Of a stretch of 64,000 nt of DNA, positions 1-11,806 are shown one piece after another (within the stretch, counting starts at the first letter, position 1; the number at the start of each line of letters is the position of its first letter). The stretch spans positions 62,001-126,000 of the forward strand of contig JAQFVV010013309.1 in the NCBI GenBank assembly GCA_028023455.1. The letters run 5' to 3'. The notes below the pieces were generated by a model. It made no database searches. It saw only the letters and a program-made list of their open reading frames with translations, and was not told the DNA's origin. Source of the DNA: Epiperipatus broadwayi (Eukaryota; Onychophora; Udeonychophora; Euonychophora; Peripatidae). The position numbers were made by a program, and so were the translations under genes.

Positions 1-1040
1 AAACTTTATCTCCTGAGGTAAAACAAATCGTAATTATTTATGTGGATATATGTAAAAAATTAACCCAAGTATGCTTTTTTTATATATAAAAAATATTAGA
101 TCTGTAAGAGTGAGATAAATTCAAATCAGATGACACACTCTACTTTCATAAGTTTTAAATACTTAAGCTGGACTTACTTAATATATGACATATAAAGCTT
201 ACAGAATGTATACACATAACTAAAATACATTATAGGCATAACAGTTAATTAATTAATCAACTTAATACCATAAAATAAAAAAAGAAAGGACATTTTTTTT
301 TTATTTATTAGTAGAAAATTAATATTTCTTTTTTTATAACAGCCAAAATTGAATAATAAAATTAAATTTAGCAGGCTTCATCAAATCAAGAAAATGATAA
401 ATAGGGAAAAAATATTTTTATTTTTTAGCAGCAGAATTTGCTTATATTTAACTAATTGAATAAATTGAAAAAATAGGAAAATATCTTTATTCATTAGCAA
501 CAGAATAAACTTTATTAATTATAATATTGTTAATTTCAGACAGCCATTATTTAAATGATTATTAAAAATATTATGTTTCAAATAATATACACTTTATAAT
601 TATGGTTCAGCATATAAAAAGATGGTGTATTTTACTATGTCCCACCGATTAATGTTTGCAACTTTTTAAATTATGCAAAAATCAACTTAAGTGAAGAGTT
701 AAAACATGAATTATTTGCAAAGTTAAGAACTGTTTGTATATATTTTAATGTTAGATGAGGGTTGGTATTTAGGAATATGAAAAAATTAATTAAAGTCAAA
801 CATATGCAATCAAAATTTAATTTAATTCATATATCTAATGATCAAAATGATTAATGTTTATATATACTACATTGTTTTCTATATAAGTCCATTACTTATG
901 ATAACTGCCCGACATTCAATATAAATTTTTAATTCTATCATTTAATCTACCTTATTTACTGAATAATTGTAAAAATGTTGATGAGAAAGAAATATGTCAG
1001 TGTATATATACTTAGGTTTTAAATAAACATAACTGTCAAG
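1..1040. other. AT-rich non-coding DNA
   Basis: No coding frame, RNA gene or clear repeat boundary is visible. The stretch is A/T runs with short poly-T tracts near 290 and 330. A short reverse-strand open frame overlapping its right end has no recognisable domain and runs through the neighbouring SINE, so I do not call it a gene. Confidence 0.6.
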
Positions 1041-1140
1041 CGTTGGTGGGCGAGAGGTCAGCACATCTAACCTTACAAGCAGTTGTCTCGAGTAAGCGGG
1101 TCGCTTCCCGGCCGATGCTATAACACATGAAAAAAAAAAA
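1041..1140 (+). mobile_element. tRNA-derived SINE, copy 1
   Basis: This is a tRNA-like block followed by a poly-A run. An A-box-like segment (GGCGAGAGGTCAGC, about 1049-1062) is followed by a CCTTACAAGCAG anticodon-arm-like segment and a B-box-like GGGTCGCTTCCC near 1098. It then reads GATGCTATAACACATGA and ends in about 13 A's. The same order of blocks occurs at 42014-42095 and 57638-57738, also on the plus strand, with better A and B boxes. The A and B boxes would be internal RNA polymerase III promoters. Divergence between copies suggests old, inactive insertions. Confidence 0.6.
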
Positions 1141-1524
1141 AAAACATAATTGATCACGCACATTTACATATATATTAATTGCGATTAAATCAATAACTAT
1201 TATTGTTATTTTAAATAACTTATCATTTTAAATAATTCATAGAGTGTATTATAATCTGACATTGTAAAAGAATGAAAAGTAGTAGATTTATTCTTTTGTA
1301 AACAATATTTCTTAAAAAATCTTTTATTTTTTTGTGAACATAAAATTATATATTGTTTATAATATATGATAACTAGGATTTTTTAGGGGATTATATTGAT
1401 ATTTAATTATTTACTTCATTCTTGTCACATTAGAAAGAAGAAAAACAAACGAAATGAAAAAATTAAAACTTAAATAAGTTAAAAACAAACTCTGCAGGTG
1501 ATATTTAGTTTTAACACAACGTTC

Positions 1525-1870
1525 CATCATCAGATTTTGAATGAAATGAAAGAACGAAGAGTTGTGAGTTGGAGTAGTTTGAAGCCTGTCCATCAACATT
1601 GAAGATTGGCTATCTTAATATAAAGTTGAGCACTGATTGTATATATGTGTGGAGATGGTAATCTGGATCAATTGATGAGTGCTGGTTTAGCACGAAATAC
1701 GTCTATTGGTGATTATTTCTCTTTTCATTGGTGATTATTTATCTTTTCAACATGTGTGTGTGATCAGGTGGGTCAGAAATATGAGATGGCTTGGAGAGTT
1801 GAGGGTTGCCTGAAAGTCTGAGTTCGAATCCCTTAATATTACATGTATATCTGTATGTGCAGGTGTAAGC
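1525..1870 (+). mobile_element. Family D short retroelement with hammerhead core, copy 1
   Basis: This non-coding element of about 350 bp also occurs at 56575-56900 (minus) and 57840-58140 (plus), and as fragments near 18.6, 19.4, 22.7 and 25.3 kb. Shared blocks in order are a TTTGAAGCCT-like segment, ATTGGCTATCTTAATAT, an (AT)n-prone spacer, the ribozyme core, TTTATCTTTT, a TGTGTGTG spacer, and a tRNA B-box-like GAGTTCGAATCCC near 1820. The B-box resemblance suggests a tRNA-related SINE, but the A box is not convincing. No open frame. Confidence 0.6.
1656..1717 (+). ncRNA. Hammerhead ribozyme-like motif, family D copy 1
   Basis: Core TTGATGA (1672-1678; consensus CTGATGA, so C3 is T here) is followed by a perfect 5-bp stem II, GTGCT (1679-1683) with AGCAC (1689-1693), loop GGTTT, then GAAA (1694-1697). 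Stem III is the near-palindrome ATAC/GTCT and the predicted cleavage is after A1705. Stem I arms TAATC (1658-1662) and GATTA (1711-1715) pair, as do GATCAA and TTGG. The altered C3 probably abolishes activity in this copy. Confidence 0.6.
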
Positions 1871-1899
1871 CTGTACAGTGTATTAATTCATAATTTAAT

Positions 1900-2439
1900 C
1901 TTGTTTATAAGTGGGGTTATTGAAGTAGAATAAAACTTATGTAGTTAACTATTTTCCAAAGTAGTTTATTAAGATTGCCTGAAACAGAAGAAAGCAAGAA
2001 ATGATTAGGAAATCAATCACAGTACTGAAACTTATATATGGTAATTTCATTAAACATGCTAGGTAACTTTAATTTTTCATGGGGTGATGAATCCTGTAAT
2101 TCAATCTATCAATTGCATTCATATATCTATGATGTACTACATGAGTTTAAAAAAAAGAAATTACCTTGGGAAAAATATTTAAATTTGATTGAATAACTAT
2201 AATCATTTAACTTGTTAAGTTAAACTTTTTATGTTTCTGAAAAAAACTAGAATAAAATGTGTCACTAAATTTTAAAATGGTACTATTTAAATTAATATAT
2301 AGAAGGGAAAGATTAGAATTTGTTAGAAAATAAATCTAGTTATAATAAGCATTTAAAAATTATGCTATAAATAATCTACTTGCTTGTGTTTTTTAATATT
2401 TAAAATGTAATAAAAAAGGAATACAATTCAAAATTAAGA
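1900..2439. other. AT-rich non-coding DNA
   Basis: No gene, RNA or clear repeat seen. Confidence 0.5.
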
Positions 2440-3000
2440 ACAAGTTTAAAAAGGCTTGATGGTTTAAAACAACAAATAAGATACTGAACATTTGTTGATC
2501 ATAGGAACTCTGTCTTTTTTAAGACATTGAAATCAACATATGGACCTGAGAAATGGAAAAATCCTATGAAATATAACAATGGTACTTTCTTATATGATGC
2601 CAATAATATTTTGAACAAGTTGAAGGAGTATTTTGAAAATATCTTTTGAATAAAGATGCAAGATTGACATGAGGACTTTTAATAATATATCCATTTTATA
2701 TATTCATTTATATTTGGATAAAGATATCTACTTTAGTGAAGTCAAACCAACTTTTGTAATCTTACAAATAGAAAGTTTGCTGGCATTGATGAAATATGTA
2801 GAGAAGTTTTAAAATATGATGGTAATATGTTAGCTTTAAAAGTATTCGATTTTTTAAAGAATAGGTGAATCTATGAAATTGTGTTTCCTGATTACCAGAA
2901 TGCTTTTAGCGCTCCAACTTTTTTACACAAAGGTGGTAGAATTGCAGCAATTATCAAGGAATATTTTTGCTGTCTACTACAGAAAAAGTACTTTTAAGAC
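2440..3000 (+). pseudogene. Degenerate non-LTR retrotransposon (LINE) RT fragment
   Basis: Broken frames on the plus strand read like the region between endonuclease and the first RT motifs of a LINE: a block reading STYGPEKWKNPMKYNNGTF near 2540, then AGIDEICREVLKYDG near 2783-2820, matching the usual AG-DGIPPE---GG pattern, then VFPDYQNAFSAPTFLHKGGR near 2885-2935, matching VP-DW-DA-IVPIFKKG. Several stops and frameshifts interrupt it. The downstream catalytic YADD region is absent. It differs in wording from the 47-kb RTE element, so it is another LINE family. Confidence 0.6.
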
Positions 3001-3009
3001 ATTTTTTTG

Positions 3010-5178
3010 AATAAGCTAGTATTTTAATGTTATATGATTTTCTTTAGAACTATGCCATTTATAGTTTTGACAATTTAATAAAATACAGTTAACTCACTTT
3101 TACCATTCTTAACTCATTGTTCTCCACTAGCAGCAAATGACAAAACATTTTAAAAGTAAAAATATACATCTTTACTCTTTCTTCCTTTATATATCAGGAG
3201 GATTGTCTAAATATCTTTGCTGGAAGAAATAAATTTTTAATCAATAAAAATTTTTTTTCTAAATATTTTTAAACTCGACTGATATATAAATTATTAAAAA
3301 CAGTCAACGCTCAGATAATCCCAGTATCAATAATAATTAACGATTTCAAATTATTGTCAAGGAAACAGCATTTTAACAATAAAAGTGGAATATATATATA
3401 TAATTTCGTTTTTAAACATGCCAATGATAATTTAAATACTAATGTTATGTAATAATATTAACACTGTAGATTCTTATTTATTACACATACACACATTTAT
3501 GTTGATTTATAAAGTATATGCTTGGTATTGCCTAAGAAAATAGAATATATTTCTTTTATTTGGGTTTCATTAAAAAAGTGAATATCCCTAATGCTATTTT
3601 TAATCATTTAATTTATATATTCTTACTCTTACATTCATGTCATAAATAATTTGTATTTAATGTTCTATTCAGCAAAAAATACTAAATTTCTTTTAGACGA
3701 CTGCATTATAGCTCTACTGAAGAATTTTATGATTCATAAACTTTAGAAAGCACAAATATTGTACTGAAAACCCTATTAGATATAAATATTAGTGTCATTT
3801 TACATACACACATACATAGATAATTAAGTAACCAGTCTTTGTTATGTGTGAATTGACGAAGTTTTGATAATGAATTCATTAATTCTTGTAATTAGCTGTT
3901 AAGCAAATAAGCATTCACCTTTTCAGCACTAATGCTAATTAAAATATAACTGCAGCAGCAACAACAACAACAACAAAAATGAAATTAAAAATTAGAATAA
4001 GGAAGAAAAGAATTCCCAAAGTTGAGCAGACCAATTCAGTTACAATTACATACCTAAATTTATTAGAATTAAACCTTACTGCAATAATGAACACATGTAA
4101 TATTTGTATTATTAAATAGAATAGAGAAAATATTAAATTTATTTCTAAGAATAAAAAAACAAAATAATAAATATAAACATTATAATTAATACTAGTGCTT
4201 ATAATACTGGTTTAAAAAATTGGTATTTTTCTGGTAATAAAAAATTAAAGAAGGAAACAAAGAAAAATGGATAAGTCCAATCAATACCTCTATTTAAAAA
4301 ACCCCCACTAATTATCTAGAAATTAAAAAAATGAAAATACTAATGTATGGCTGGATTTCATCCATTTTACTTACTGTTTAGATTGTTGTTTCTGGAATGG
4401 AATAAAAAGATACCAATAGTAACAGAAGGGAAAGAGATCAGAAAACATTTAATGTATTATATCATACTTGAATTCTGAATGAATATATTATAAAGTTTTT
4501 GTTTGCTAGAGCTTAAAACCACTTAACTTTTCTTATAAAATGCTATTCAATTAGTTATAAATAGCTATATTATATTTCAATTTTGCTAGAAAATGTTTAT
4601 AAATGGAATATTTAAAAGTAATTCTGGATATAGGATAATTTTCCTATTCAAGCAGTTATAGTATATTTAACGATAAATTAAATCCACCAAATTATATAAT
4701 ATATTTTTGATATCAACAATCATTCATAATAATTAAATTATTTTGTTTTCGTCTTTACTGCATTATTAAAACAAAAAAAGATTTTATTTATTTAAAAGCC
4801 AAACTATTTTGTATTGGAAAATTGTAAAAATCATTGTATTTAAGATGCTGAAAGTGTTAGATCAATTTTCCATTAAAGAGTAAAAGGTGTAACTTCTAAG
4901 AAGCAGATGGTAAATTGGAATAAGGGCTAACAAGAAAAAGTCTAAATATTATATATATGCACGTTAATGATGTAAATAACTTATTAAAATTAATGATTTA
5001 AAGAATGGTAAGCACTGGAAAACTATCACCAAAAATTAAAATATTAAGTTATCTAGTATATAAAGTAATTTAAAGAATAAAATATTATATTTGATCATTT
5101 TATTCAAGCTGTCTTTTGGTATAGAATTTAAAATATACACACAATACACCCCCACCACACATAATATTTCAAATTTGA
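3010..5178. other. AT-rich non-coding DNA
   Basis: No supported feature except a short (CAA)n-like run near 3953-3976 and scattered homopolymers. Confidence 0.5.
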
Positions 5179-5203
5179 ATATATATATATATATATATAT
5201 ATA
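5179..5203. repeat. (TA)n tract bordering satellite
   Basis: About 12 TA units directly abut the first 365-bp satellite unit. A longer (TA)n tract at 9913-9965 abuts the other end of the array. Confidence 0.9.
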
Positions 5204-8200
5204 TTGTAATAACGTGAAACTAAACACTTTCAAACAGATACGCTTTAAACATGCTTACATGAAAGCCAATCAGATGGAATAATTCAATCATGTGGGACTC
5301 TCAATTCTAAAACACAAGCCAGAACTATTAGAAAAAGATGGGAACCCATCTCAATCTATGCCTCAATTTTATTTAAATAAGCCAGACTCAAGCATTTTGA
5401 ACTAAGAGTGTGAAGCTAAATACCTTCACATTTAATCCACTAAATATTATATATATATAAATTAACAACGCGAAATCGTCTGATTTACAACGAAGCAATA
5501 TTTTTAAATCTAATGAAATGATATTAATAAATGTAAATAAATCAAATTTTAAGCGTAAACAGATAATATTGTAATAACGTGAAACTAAACACTTTCAAAC
5601 AGATACGCTTTAAACATGCTTACATGAAAGCCAATCAGATGGAATAATTCAATCATGTGGGACTCTCAATTCTAAAACACAAGCCAGAACTATTAGAAAA
5701 AGATGGGAACCCATCTCAATCTATGCCTCAATTTTATTTAAATAAGCCAGACTCAAGCATTTTGAACTAAGAGTGTGAAGCTAAATACCTTCACATTTAA
5801 TCCACTAAATATTATATATATATAAATTAACAACGCGAAATCGTCTGATTTACAACGAAGCAATATTTTTAAATCTAATGAAATGATATTAATAAATGTA
5901 AATAAATCAAATTTTAAGCGTAAACAGATAATATTGTAATAACGTGAAACTAAACACTTTCAAACAGATACGCTTTAAACATGCTTACATGAAAGCCAAT
6001 CAGATGGAATAATTCAATCATGTGGGACTCTCAATTCTAAAACACAAGCCAGAACTATTAGAAAAAGATGGGAACCCATCTCAATCTATGCCTCAATTTT
6101 ATTTAAATAAGCCAGACTCAAGCATTTTGAACTAAGAGTGTGAAGCTAAATACCTTCACATTTAATCCACTAAATATTATATATATATAAATTAACAACG
6201 CGAAATCGTCTGATTTACAACGAAGCAATATTTTTAAATCTAATGAAATGATATTAATAAATGTAAATAAATCAAATTTTAAGCGTAAACAGATAATATT
6301 GTAATAACGTGAAAGCTAAACACTTTCAAACAGATACGCTTTAAACATGCTTACATGAAAGCCAATCAGATGGAATAATTCAATCATGTGGGACTCTCAA
6401 TTCTAAAACACAAGCCAGAACTATTAGAAAAAGATGGGAACCCATCTCAATCTATGCCTCAATTTTATTTAAATAAGCCAGACTCAAGCATTTTGAACTA
6501 AGAGTGTGAAGCTAAATACCTTCACATTTAATCCACTAAATATTATATATATATAAATTAACAACGCGAAATCGTCTGATTTACAACGAAGCAATATTTT
6601 TAAATCTAATGAAATGATATTAATAAATGTAAATAAATCAAATTTTAAGCGTAAACAGATAATATTGTAATAACGTGAAAGCTAAACACTTTCAAACAGA
6701 TACGCTTTAAACATGCTTACATGAAAGCCAATCAGATGGAATAATTCAATCATGTGGGACTCTCAATTCTAAAACACAAGCCAGAACTATTAGAAAAAGA
6801 TGGGAACCCATCTCAATCTATGCCTCAATTTTATTTAAATAAGCCAGACTCAAGCATTTTGAACTAAGAGTGTGAAGCTAAATACCTTCACATTTAATCC
6901 ACTAAATATTATATATATATAAATTAACAACGCGAAATCGTCTGATTTACAACGAAGCAATATTTTTAAATCTAATGAAATGATATTAATAAATGTAAAT
7001 AAATCAAATTTTAAGCGTAAACAGATAATATTGTAATAACGTGAAAGCTAAACACTTTCAAACAGATACGCTTTAAACATGCTTACATGAAAGCCAATCA
7101 GATGGAATAATTCAATCATGTGGGACTCTCAATTCTAAAACACAAGCCAGAACTATTAGAAAAAGATGGGAACCCATCTCAATCTATGCCTCAATTTTAT
7201 TTAAATAAGCCAGACTCAAGCATTTTGAACTAAGAGTGTGAAGCTAAATACCTTCACATTTAATCCACTAAATATTATATATATATAAATTAACAACGCG
7301 AAATCGTCTGATTTACAACGAAGCAATATTTTTAAATCTAATGAAATGATATTAATAAATGTAAATAAATCAAATTTTAAGCGTAAACAGATAATATTGT
7401 AATAACGTGAAAGCTAAACACTTTCAAACAGATACGCTTTAAACATGCTTACATGAAAGCCAATCAGATGGAATAATTCAATCATGTGGGACTCTCAATT
7501 CTAAAACACAAGCCAGAACTATTAGAAAAAGATGGGAACCCATCTCAATCTATGCCTCAATTTTATTTAAATAAGCCAGACTCAAGCATTTTGAACTAAG
7601 AGTGTGAAGCTAAATACCTTCACATTTAATCCACTAAATATTATATATATATAAATTAACAACGCGAAATCGTCTGATTTACAACGAAGCAATATTTTTA
7701 AATCTAATGAAATGATATTAATAAATGTAAATAAATCAAATTTTAAGCGTAAATAGATAATATTGTAATAATGTGAAAGCTAAACACTTTCAAACAGATA
7801 CGCTTTAAACATGCTTACATGAAAGCCAATCAGATGGAATAATTCAATCATGTGGGACTCTCAATTCTAAAACACAAGCCAGAACTATTAGAAAAAGATG
7901 GGAACCCATCTCAATCTATGCCTCAATTTTATTTAAATAAGCCAGACTCAAGCATTTTGAACTAAGAGTGTGAAGCTAAATACCTTCACATTTAATCCAC
8001 TATAATATTATATATATATAAATTAACAACGCGAAATCGTCTGATTTACAACGAAGCAATATTTTTAAATCTAATGAAATGATATTAATAAATGTAAATA
8101 AATCAAATTTTAAGCGTAAACAGATAATATTGTAATAACGTGAAACTAAACACTTTCAAACAGATACGCTTTAAACATGCTTACATGAAAGCCAATCAGA

Positions 8201-8492
8201 TGGAATAATTCAATCATGTGGGACTCTCAATTCTAAAACACAAGCCAGAACTATTAGAAAAAGATGGGAACCCATCTCAATCTATGCCTCAATTTTATTT
8301 AAATAAGCCAGACTCAAGCATTTTGAACTAAGAGTGTGAAGCTAAATACCTTCACATTTAATCCACTAAATATTATATATATATAAATTAACAACGCGAA
8401 ATCATCTGATTTACAACGAAGCAATATTTTTAAATCTAATGAAATGATATTAATAAATGTAAATAAATCAAATTTTAAGCGTAAACAGATAA
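5204..8492 (+). repeat. 365-bp satellite array, nine tandem units
   Basis: Units start at about 5204, 5569, 5934, 6299, 6665, 7031, 7397, 7763 and 8130, each 365-367 bp. Copies are almost identical. I see only isolated changes, for example GTGAAACT versus GTGAAAGCT, one AAATAGATA, one TATAATATTA near 8004 and one CATCTGAT near 8403. Each unit contains short self-complementary hairpins, such as GATGGGAACCCATC and GTGAAGCTAAATACCTTCAC. I searched both strands of the unit for a hammerhead core and found none. There is no open frame across units. The low divergence means recent amplification or homogenisation. Confidence 0.95.
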
Positions 8493-9909
8493 TCAGACGA
8501 TTTCGCGTTGTTAATTTATATATATATAATATTTAGTGGATTAAATGTGAAGGTATTTAGCTTCACACTCTTAGTTCAAAATGCTTGAGTCTGGCTTATT
8601 TAAATAAAATTGAGGCATAGATTGAGATGGGTTCCCATCTTTTTCTAATAGTTCTGGCTTGTGTTTTAGAATTGAGAGTCCCACATGATTGAATTATTCC
8701 ATCTGATTGGCTTTCATGTAAGCATGTTTAAAGCGTATCTGTTTGAAAGTGTTTAGTTTCACGTTATTACAATATTATCTGTTTACGCTTAAAATTTGAT
8801 TTATTTACATTTATTAATATCATTTCATTAGATTTAAAAATATTGCTTCGTTGTAAATCAGACGATTTCGCGTTGTTAATTTATATATATATAATATTTA
8901 GTGGATTAAATGTGAAGGTATTTAGCTTCACACTCTTAGTTCAAAATGCTTGAGTCTGGCTTATTTAAATAAAATTGAGGCATAGATTGAGATGGGTTCC
9001 CATCTTTTTCTAATAGTTCTGGCTTGTGTTTTAGAATTGAGAGTCCCACATGATTGAATTATTCCATCTGATTGGCTTTCATGTAAGCATGTTTAAAGCG
9101 TATCTGTTTGAAAGTGTTTAGCTTTCACGTTATTACAATATTATCTGTTTACGCTTAAAATTTGATTTATTTACATTTATTAATATCATTTCATTAGATT
9201 TAAAAATATTGCTTCGTTGTAAATCAGACGATTTCGCGTTGTTAATTTATATATATATAATATTTAGTGGATTAAATGTGAAGGTATTTAGCTTCACACT
9301 CTTAGTTCAAAATGCTTGAGTCTGGCTTATTTAAATAAAATTGAGGCATAGATTGAGATGGGTTCCCATCTTTTTCTAATAGTTCTGGCTTGTGTTTTAG
9401 AATTGAGAGTCCCACATGATTGAATTATTCCATCTGATTGGCTTTCATGTAAGCATGTTTAAAGCGTATCTGTTTGAAAGTGTTTAGCTTTCACGTTATT
9501 ACAATATTATCTGTTTACGCTTAAAATTTGATTTATTTACATTTATTAATATCATTTCATTAGATTTAAAAATATTGCTTCGTTGTAAATCAGACGATTT
9601 ACGTTGTTAATTTATATATATATAATATTTAGTGGATTAAATGTGAAGGTCTTTAGCTTCACACTCTTAGTTCAAAATGCTTGAGTCTGGCTTATTTAAA
9701 TAAAATTGAGGCATAGATTGAGATGGGTTCCCATCTTTTTCTAATAGTTCTGGCTTGTGTTTTAGAATTGAGAGTCCCACATGATTGAATTATTCCATCT
9801 GATTGGCTTTCATGTAAGCATGTTTAAAGCGTATCTGTTTGAAAGTGTTTAGTTTCACGTTATTACAATATTATCTGTTTACGCTTAAAATTTGATTTAT
9901 TTACATTTA

Positions 9910-9914
<5 letters not shown>
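8493..9914 (-). repeat. 365-bp satellite array, about four inverted units
   Basis: The same satellite continues in reverse complement for about 3.9 units. The switch is abrupt at about 8492/8493. The forward array stops after AAACAGATAAT and the inverted array begins at CAGACGATTTCGCG, a point about 90 bp away in unit phase, so the centre is not a perfect mirror. The last unit has two private changes (GACGATTTACG near 9595 and GGTCTTTAGC near 9647). The array ends in a 53-bp (TA)n tract. Confidence 0.95.

Positions 9915-9965
<51 letters not shown>
9913..9965. repeat. (TA)n tract bordering satellite
   Basis: About 26 TA units close the inverted satellite array. Confidence 0.95.
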
Positions 9966-9967
<2 letters not shown>

Positions 9968-10229
9968 CATTTATAAATATATGGAAGATTAAAGTAACAT
10001 AAAATCAATAAAAAATGTATTTACTTCAAAATAATATTTTAAATTAGAAACAAATGGAAAAACACTAGCAACAAAAATTGGATGGACTTCTGAAGACACC
10101 TTATAGTCAGTTGAAACTGTAAAAAATAGCAATGAAATTATTTTTATTTGATTTCATTGTAAAATGTGATTAAGGAAATTGTATAAATGGTATTACATAT
10201 GTATAATCTTGTATCTATAAACAGAGAGG
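9966..10229. other. AT-rich spacer with a PLE-tail-like motif
   Basis: Near 10087-10125 the sequence reads CTTCTGAAGACACC, then CAGTTGAAACTGT. Similar CTGATGA or CTGAAGA then TTGAAAAC or TTGAAACTGT arrangements occur at 21224-21260 and 24220-24265, where the second ends a PLE remnant. Probably the end of a retroelement. Otherwise featureless. Confidence 0.3.
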
Positions 10230-10665
10230 TTAAACTCTCCATATAGTAGCACCAGTCAGTGCAAGCTAGAGTAATCAAAAGATATAAGAAGGTTTGGGCA
10301 TAAAATTCCTATCTAATGCCTACTCATCCATTATCAACAGACAAGTTTCTAGCTTGTGGCTTTTATCAGTGAGGAGCATTGGATCTGAGAGCAATGCACC
10401 TAGATCTTAGGATCTAATGCAATCATCCAAGAGCCACCTTTTACCTTATTAGCTAACTATAAAGTTTTGAGTCCAAAATAAAAACACAAAAATGTTATCA
10501 TTTCAAGCTCATTAGCTAATATAGGTGCATACATCTGGATCCACTTCAGCATCCATAATATTTGACATCTTTGATTCTTTAATAACATGATTCACTATAA
10601 TCCTATTAGGCAGGATTGGTATTAAACAAGTAAACATCACATGATGACAATTTTTTATGCTTATA
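10230..10665 (-). repeat. 452-bp HHR repeat (family B), inverted unit
   Basis: This is a diverged reverse-complement copy of the units at 10666-11965. It shares blocks such as GCCTACTCATCCA, TTTCTAGCTTGTGGC and CCTTATTAGCTAACTAT in inverted order. It is more diverged from the plus units than the first two of those are from each other. Confidence 0.85.
10326..10384 (-). ncRNA. Hammerhead-like motif, family B inverted copy
   Basis: On the minus strand: CTGATAA (complement of 10373-10379; consensus CTGATGA, so G8 is A), stem II AGC-CACAA-GCT, then GAAAC, then TTGTC. Outer stem I arms TGGAT and ATCCA pair. The changed G8 should inactivate it. Stem II is the best preserved of the family. Confidence 0.6.
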
Positions 10666-10850
10666 GTGATACCAAAAAGTATGGATTCTGAACTGAGTTC
10701 AGATTTATACAACTATATAAGCTAATGAGCTTGAATTGAAACCATTTTTGTTTTCACTTTGGACTCAAAGTTTTATAGTTATCTAATAAGGTAAAATTTG
10801 GCAGCTGGAGGATTGCATTTGATCCTAAGGTCAAAGTGCAATGCTCTTAG

Positions 10851-10909
10851 ATCCAAGGCTCCTTGCTGATGAAAGCCACAAACTAGAAACTAATTTGGGG
10901 ATATTGGAT
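10851..10909 (+). ncRNA. Hammerhead ribozyme-like motif, family B unit 1
   Basis: CTGATGA at 10866-10872, stem II region 10873-10885 (family form AGC-CACAA-GCT, here weakened to AGC...ACT), GAAAC at 10886-10890, then TAATTTGGGG. Outer stem I arms ATCCAA (10851-10856) and TTGGAT (10904-10909) pair perfectly. Stem III (family form ACT/AGT) is disrupted here by the change to AAT. Confidence 0.65.
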
Positions 10910-11302
10910 GAGTAGGCACTAGATGGGAATTTTATACATGAACCTTCTTGCATCCATTGATTACTCTGACTTGCATTGAGTGGTATTACTGTATGAAGAT
11001 TTTAGCCTCTATGTAAACAGCTTGTGTAAGCATAAAGAATAGTGATCATGTAAGGTTTAGTGGTTTAATACCATATTACCCAATAGATTTATGGGGACTC
11101 TGGTTATTAAAGAACTAAAAATACCAAAAAGTATGGGTGGTGAACTGAGTTCAGATCTATACAACTATATAACCTAATGAGCTTGAATTGAAACCATTTT
11201 TGTTTTCACTTTGGACTCAAAGTTTTATAGTTATCTAATAAGGTAAAATATGGCAGCTGGAGGATTGCATTTGATCCTAAGGTCAAAGTGCAATGCTCTT
11301 AG

Positions 11303-11361
11303 ATCCAAGGCTCCTTGCTGATGAAAGCCACAAACTAGAAACTAATTTGGGGATATTGGAT
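11303..11361 (+). ncRNA. Hammerhead ribozyme-like motif, family B unit 2
   Basis: Identical in the core to unit 1: CTGATGA at 11318-11324, GAAAC, and paired outer stem I arms ATCCAA (11303-11308) and TTGGAT (11356-11361). The same weakened stem II and stem III are shared with unit 1, so this variant was copied with the unit. Confidence 0.65.
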
Positions 11362-11746
11362 GAGTAGGCACTAGATGGGAATTTTATACATGAACCTTCT
11401 TGCATCCATTGATTACTCTGACTTGCATTGAGTGGTATTACTGTATGAAGAGTTTAGCCTCTATGTAAACAGCTTGTGTAAGCATAAAGAATAGTGATCA
11501 TGTAAGGTTTAGTGGTTTAATACCATATTACCCAATAGATTTATGGGGACTCTGGTTATTAAAGAACTAAAAATACCAAAAAGTATGGGTGGTGAACTGA
11601 GTTCAGATCTGTATAACTATACAATCTAATGAGCTTGAATTGAAAACATTTTTGTACTTTCATTTTAGATTCAAAGCTTTATAGTTAGCTAATAATGTAA
11701 AAGGTAGCTGGTGGAGTGATTCTAAGATCTAGGAGCAGTGCTCTCA

Positions 11747-11806
11747 GATACAAGGCTAATTGTTGATTAAAGCCACAATCTAGAAACTAGTCTGGGGATA
11801 TTGGAT
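11747..11806 (+). ncRNA. Hammerhead-like motif, family B unit 3 (degenerate)
   Basis: The 5' core is lost (TTGATTA near 11763-11769), but the 3' half is the best of the family: GAAAC then TAGTC then TGGGG. It shows a complete palindromic stem III (ACT/AGT) and a GUC cleavage triplet. It helps reconstruct which positions changed in units 1 and 2. Confidence 0.5.

Noticed and set aside
5204-9914. Hammerhead in the 365-bp satellite
   Set aside because: I looked for CUGANGA followed by GAAA on both strands of the unit, including across unit borders, and found none. It may carry another structure, but I cannot show it.
5204-9914. CRISPR-like array
   Set aside because: The whole 365-bp unit repeats with no unique spacers, and the sequence is eukaryotic.
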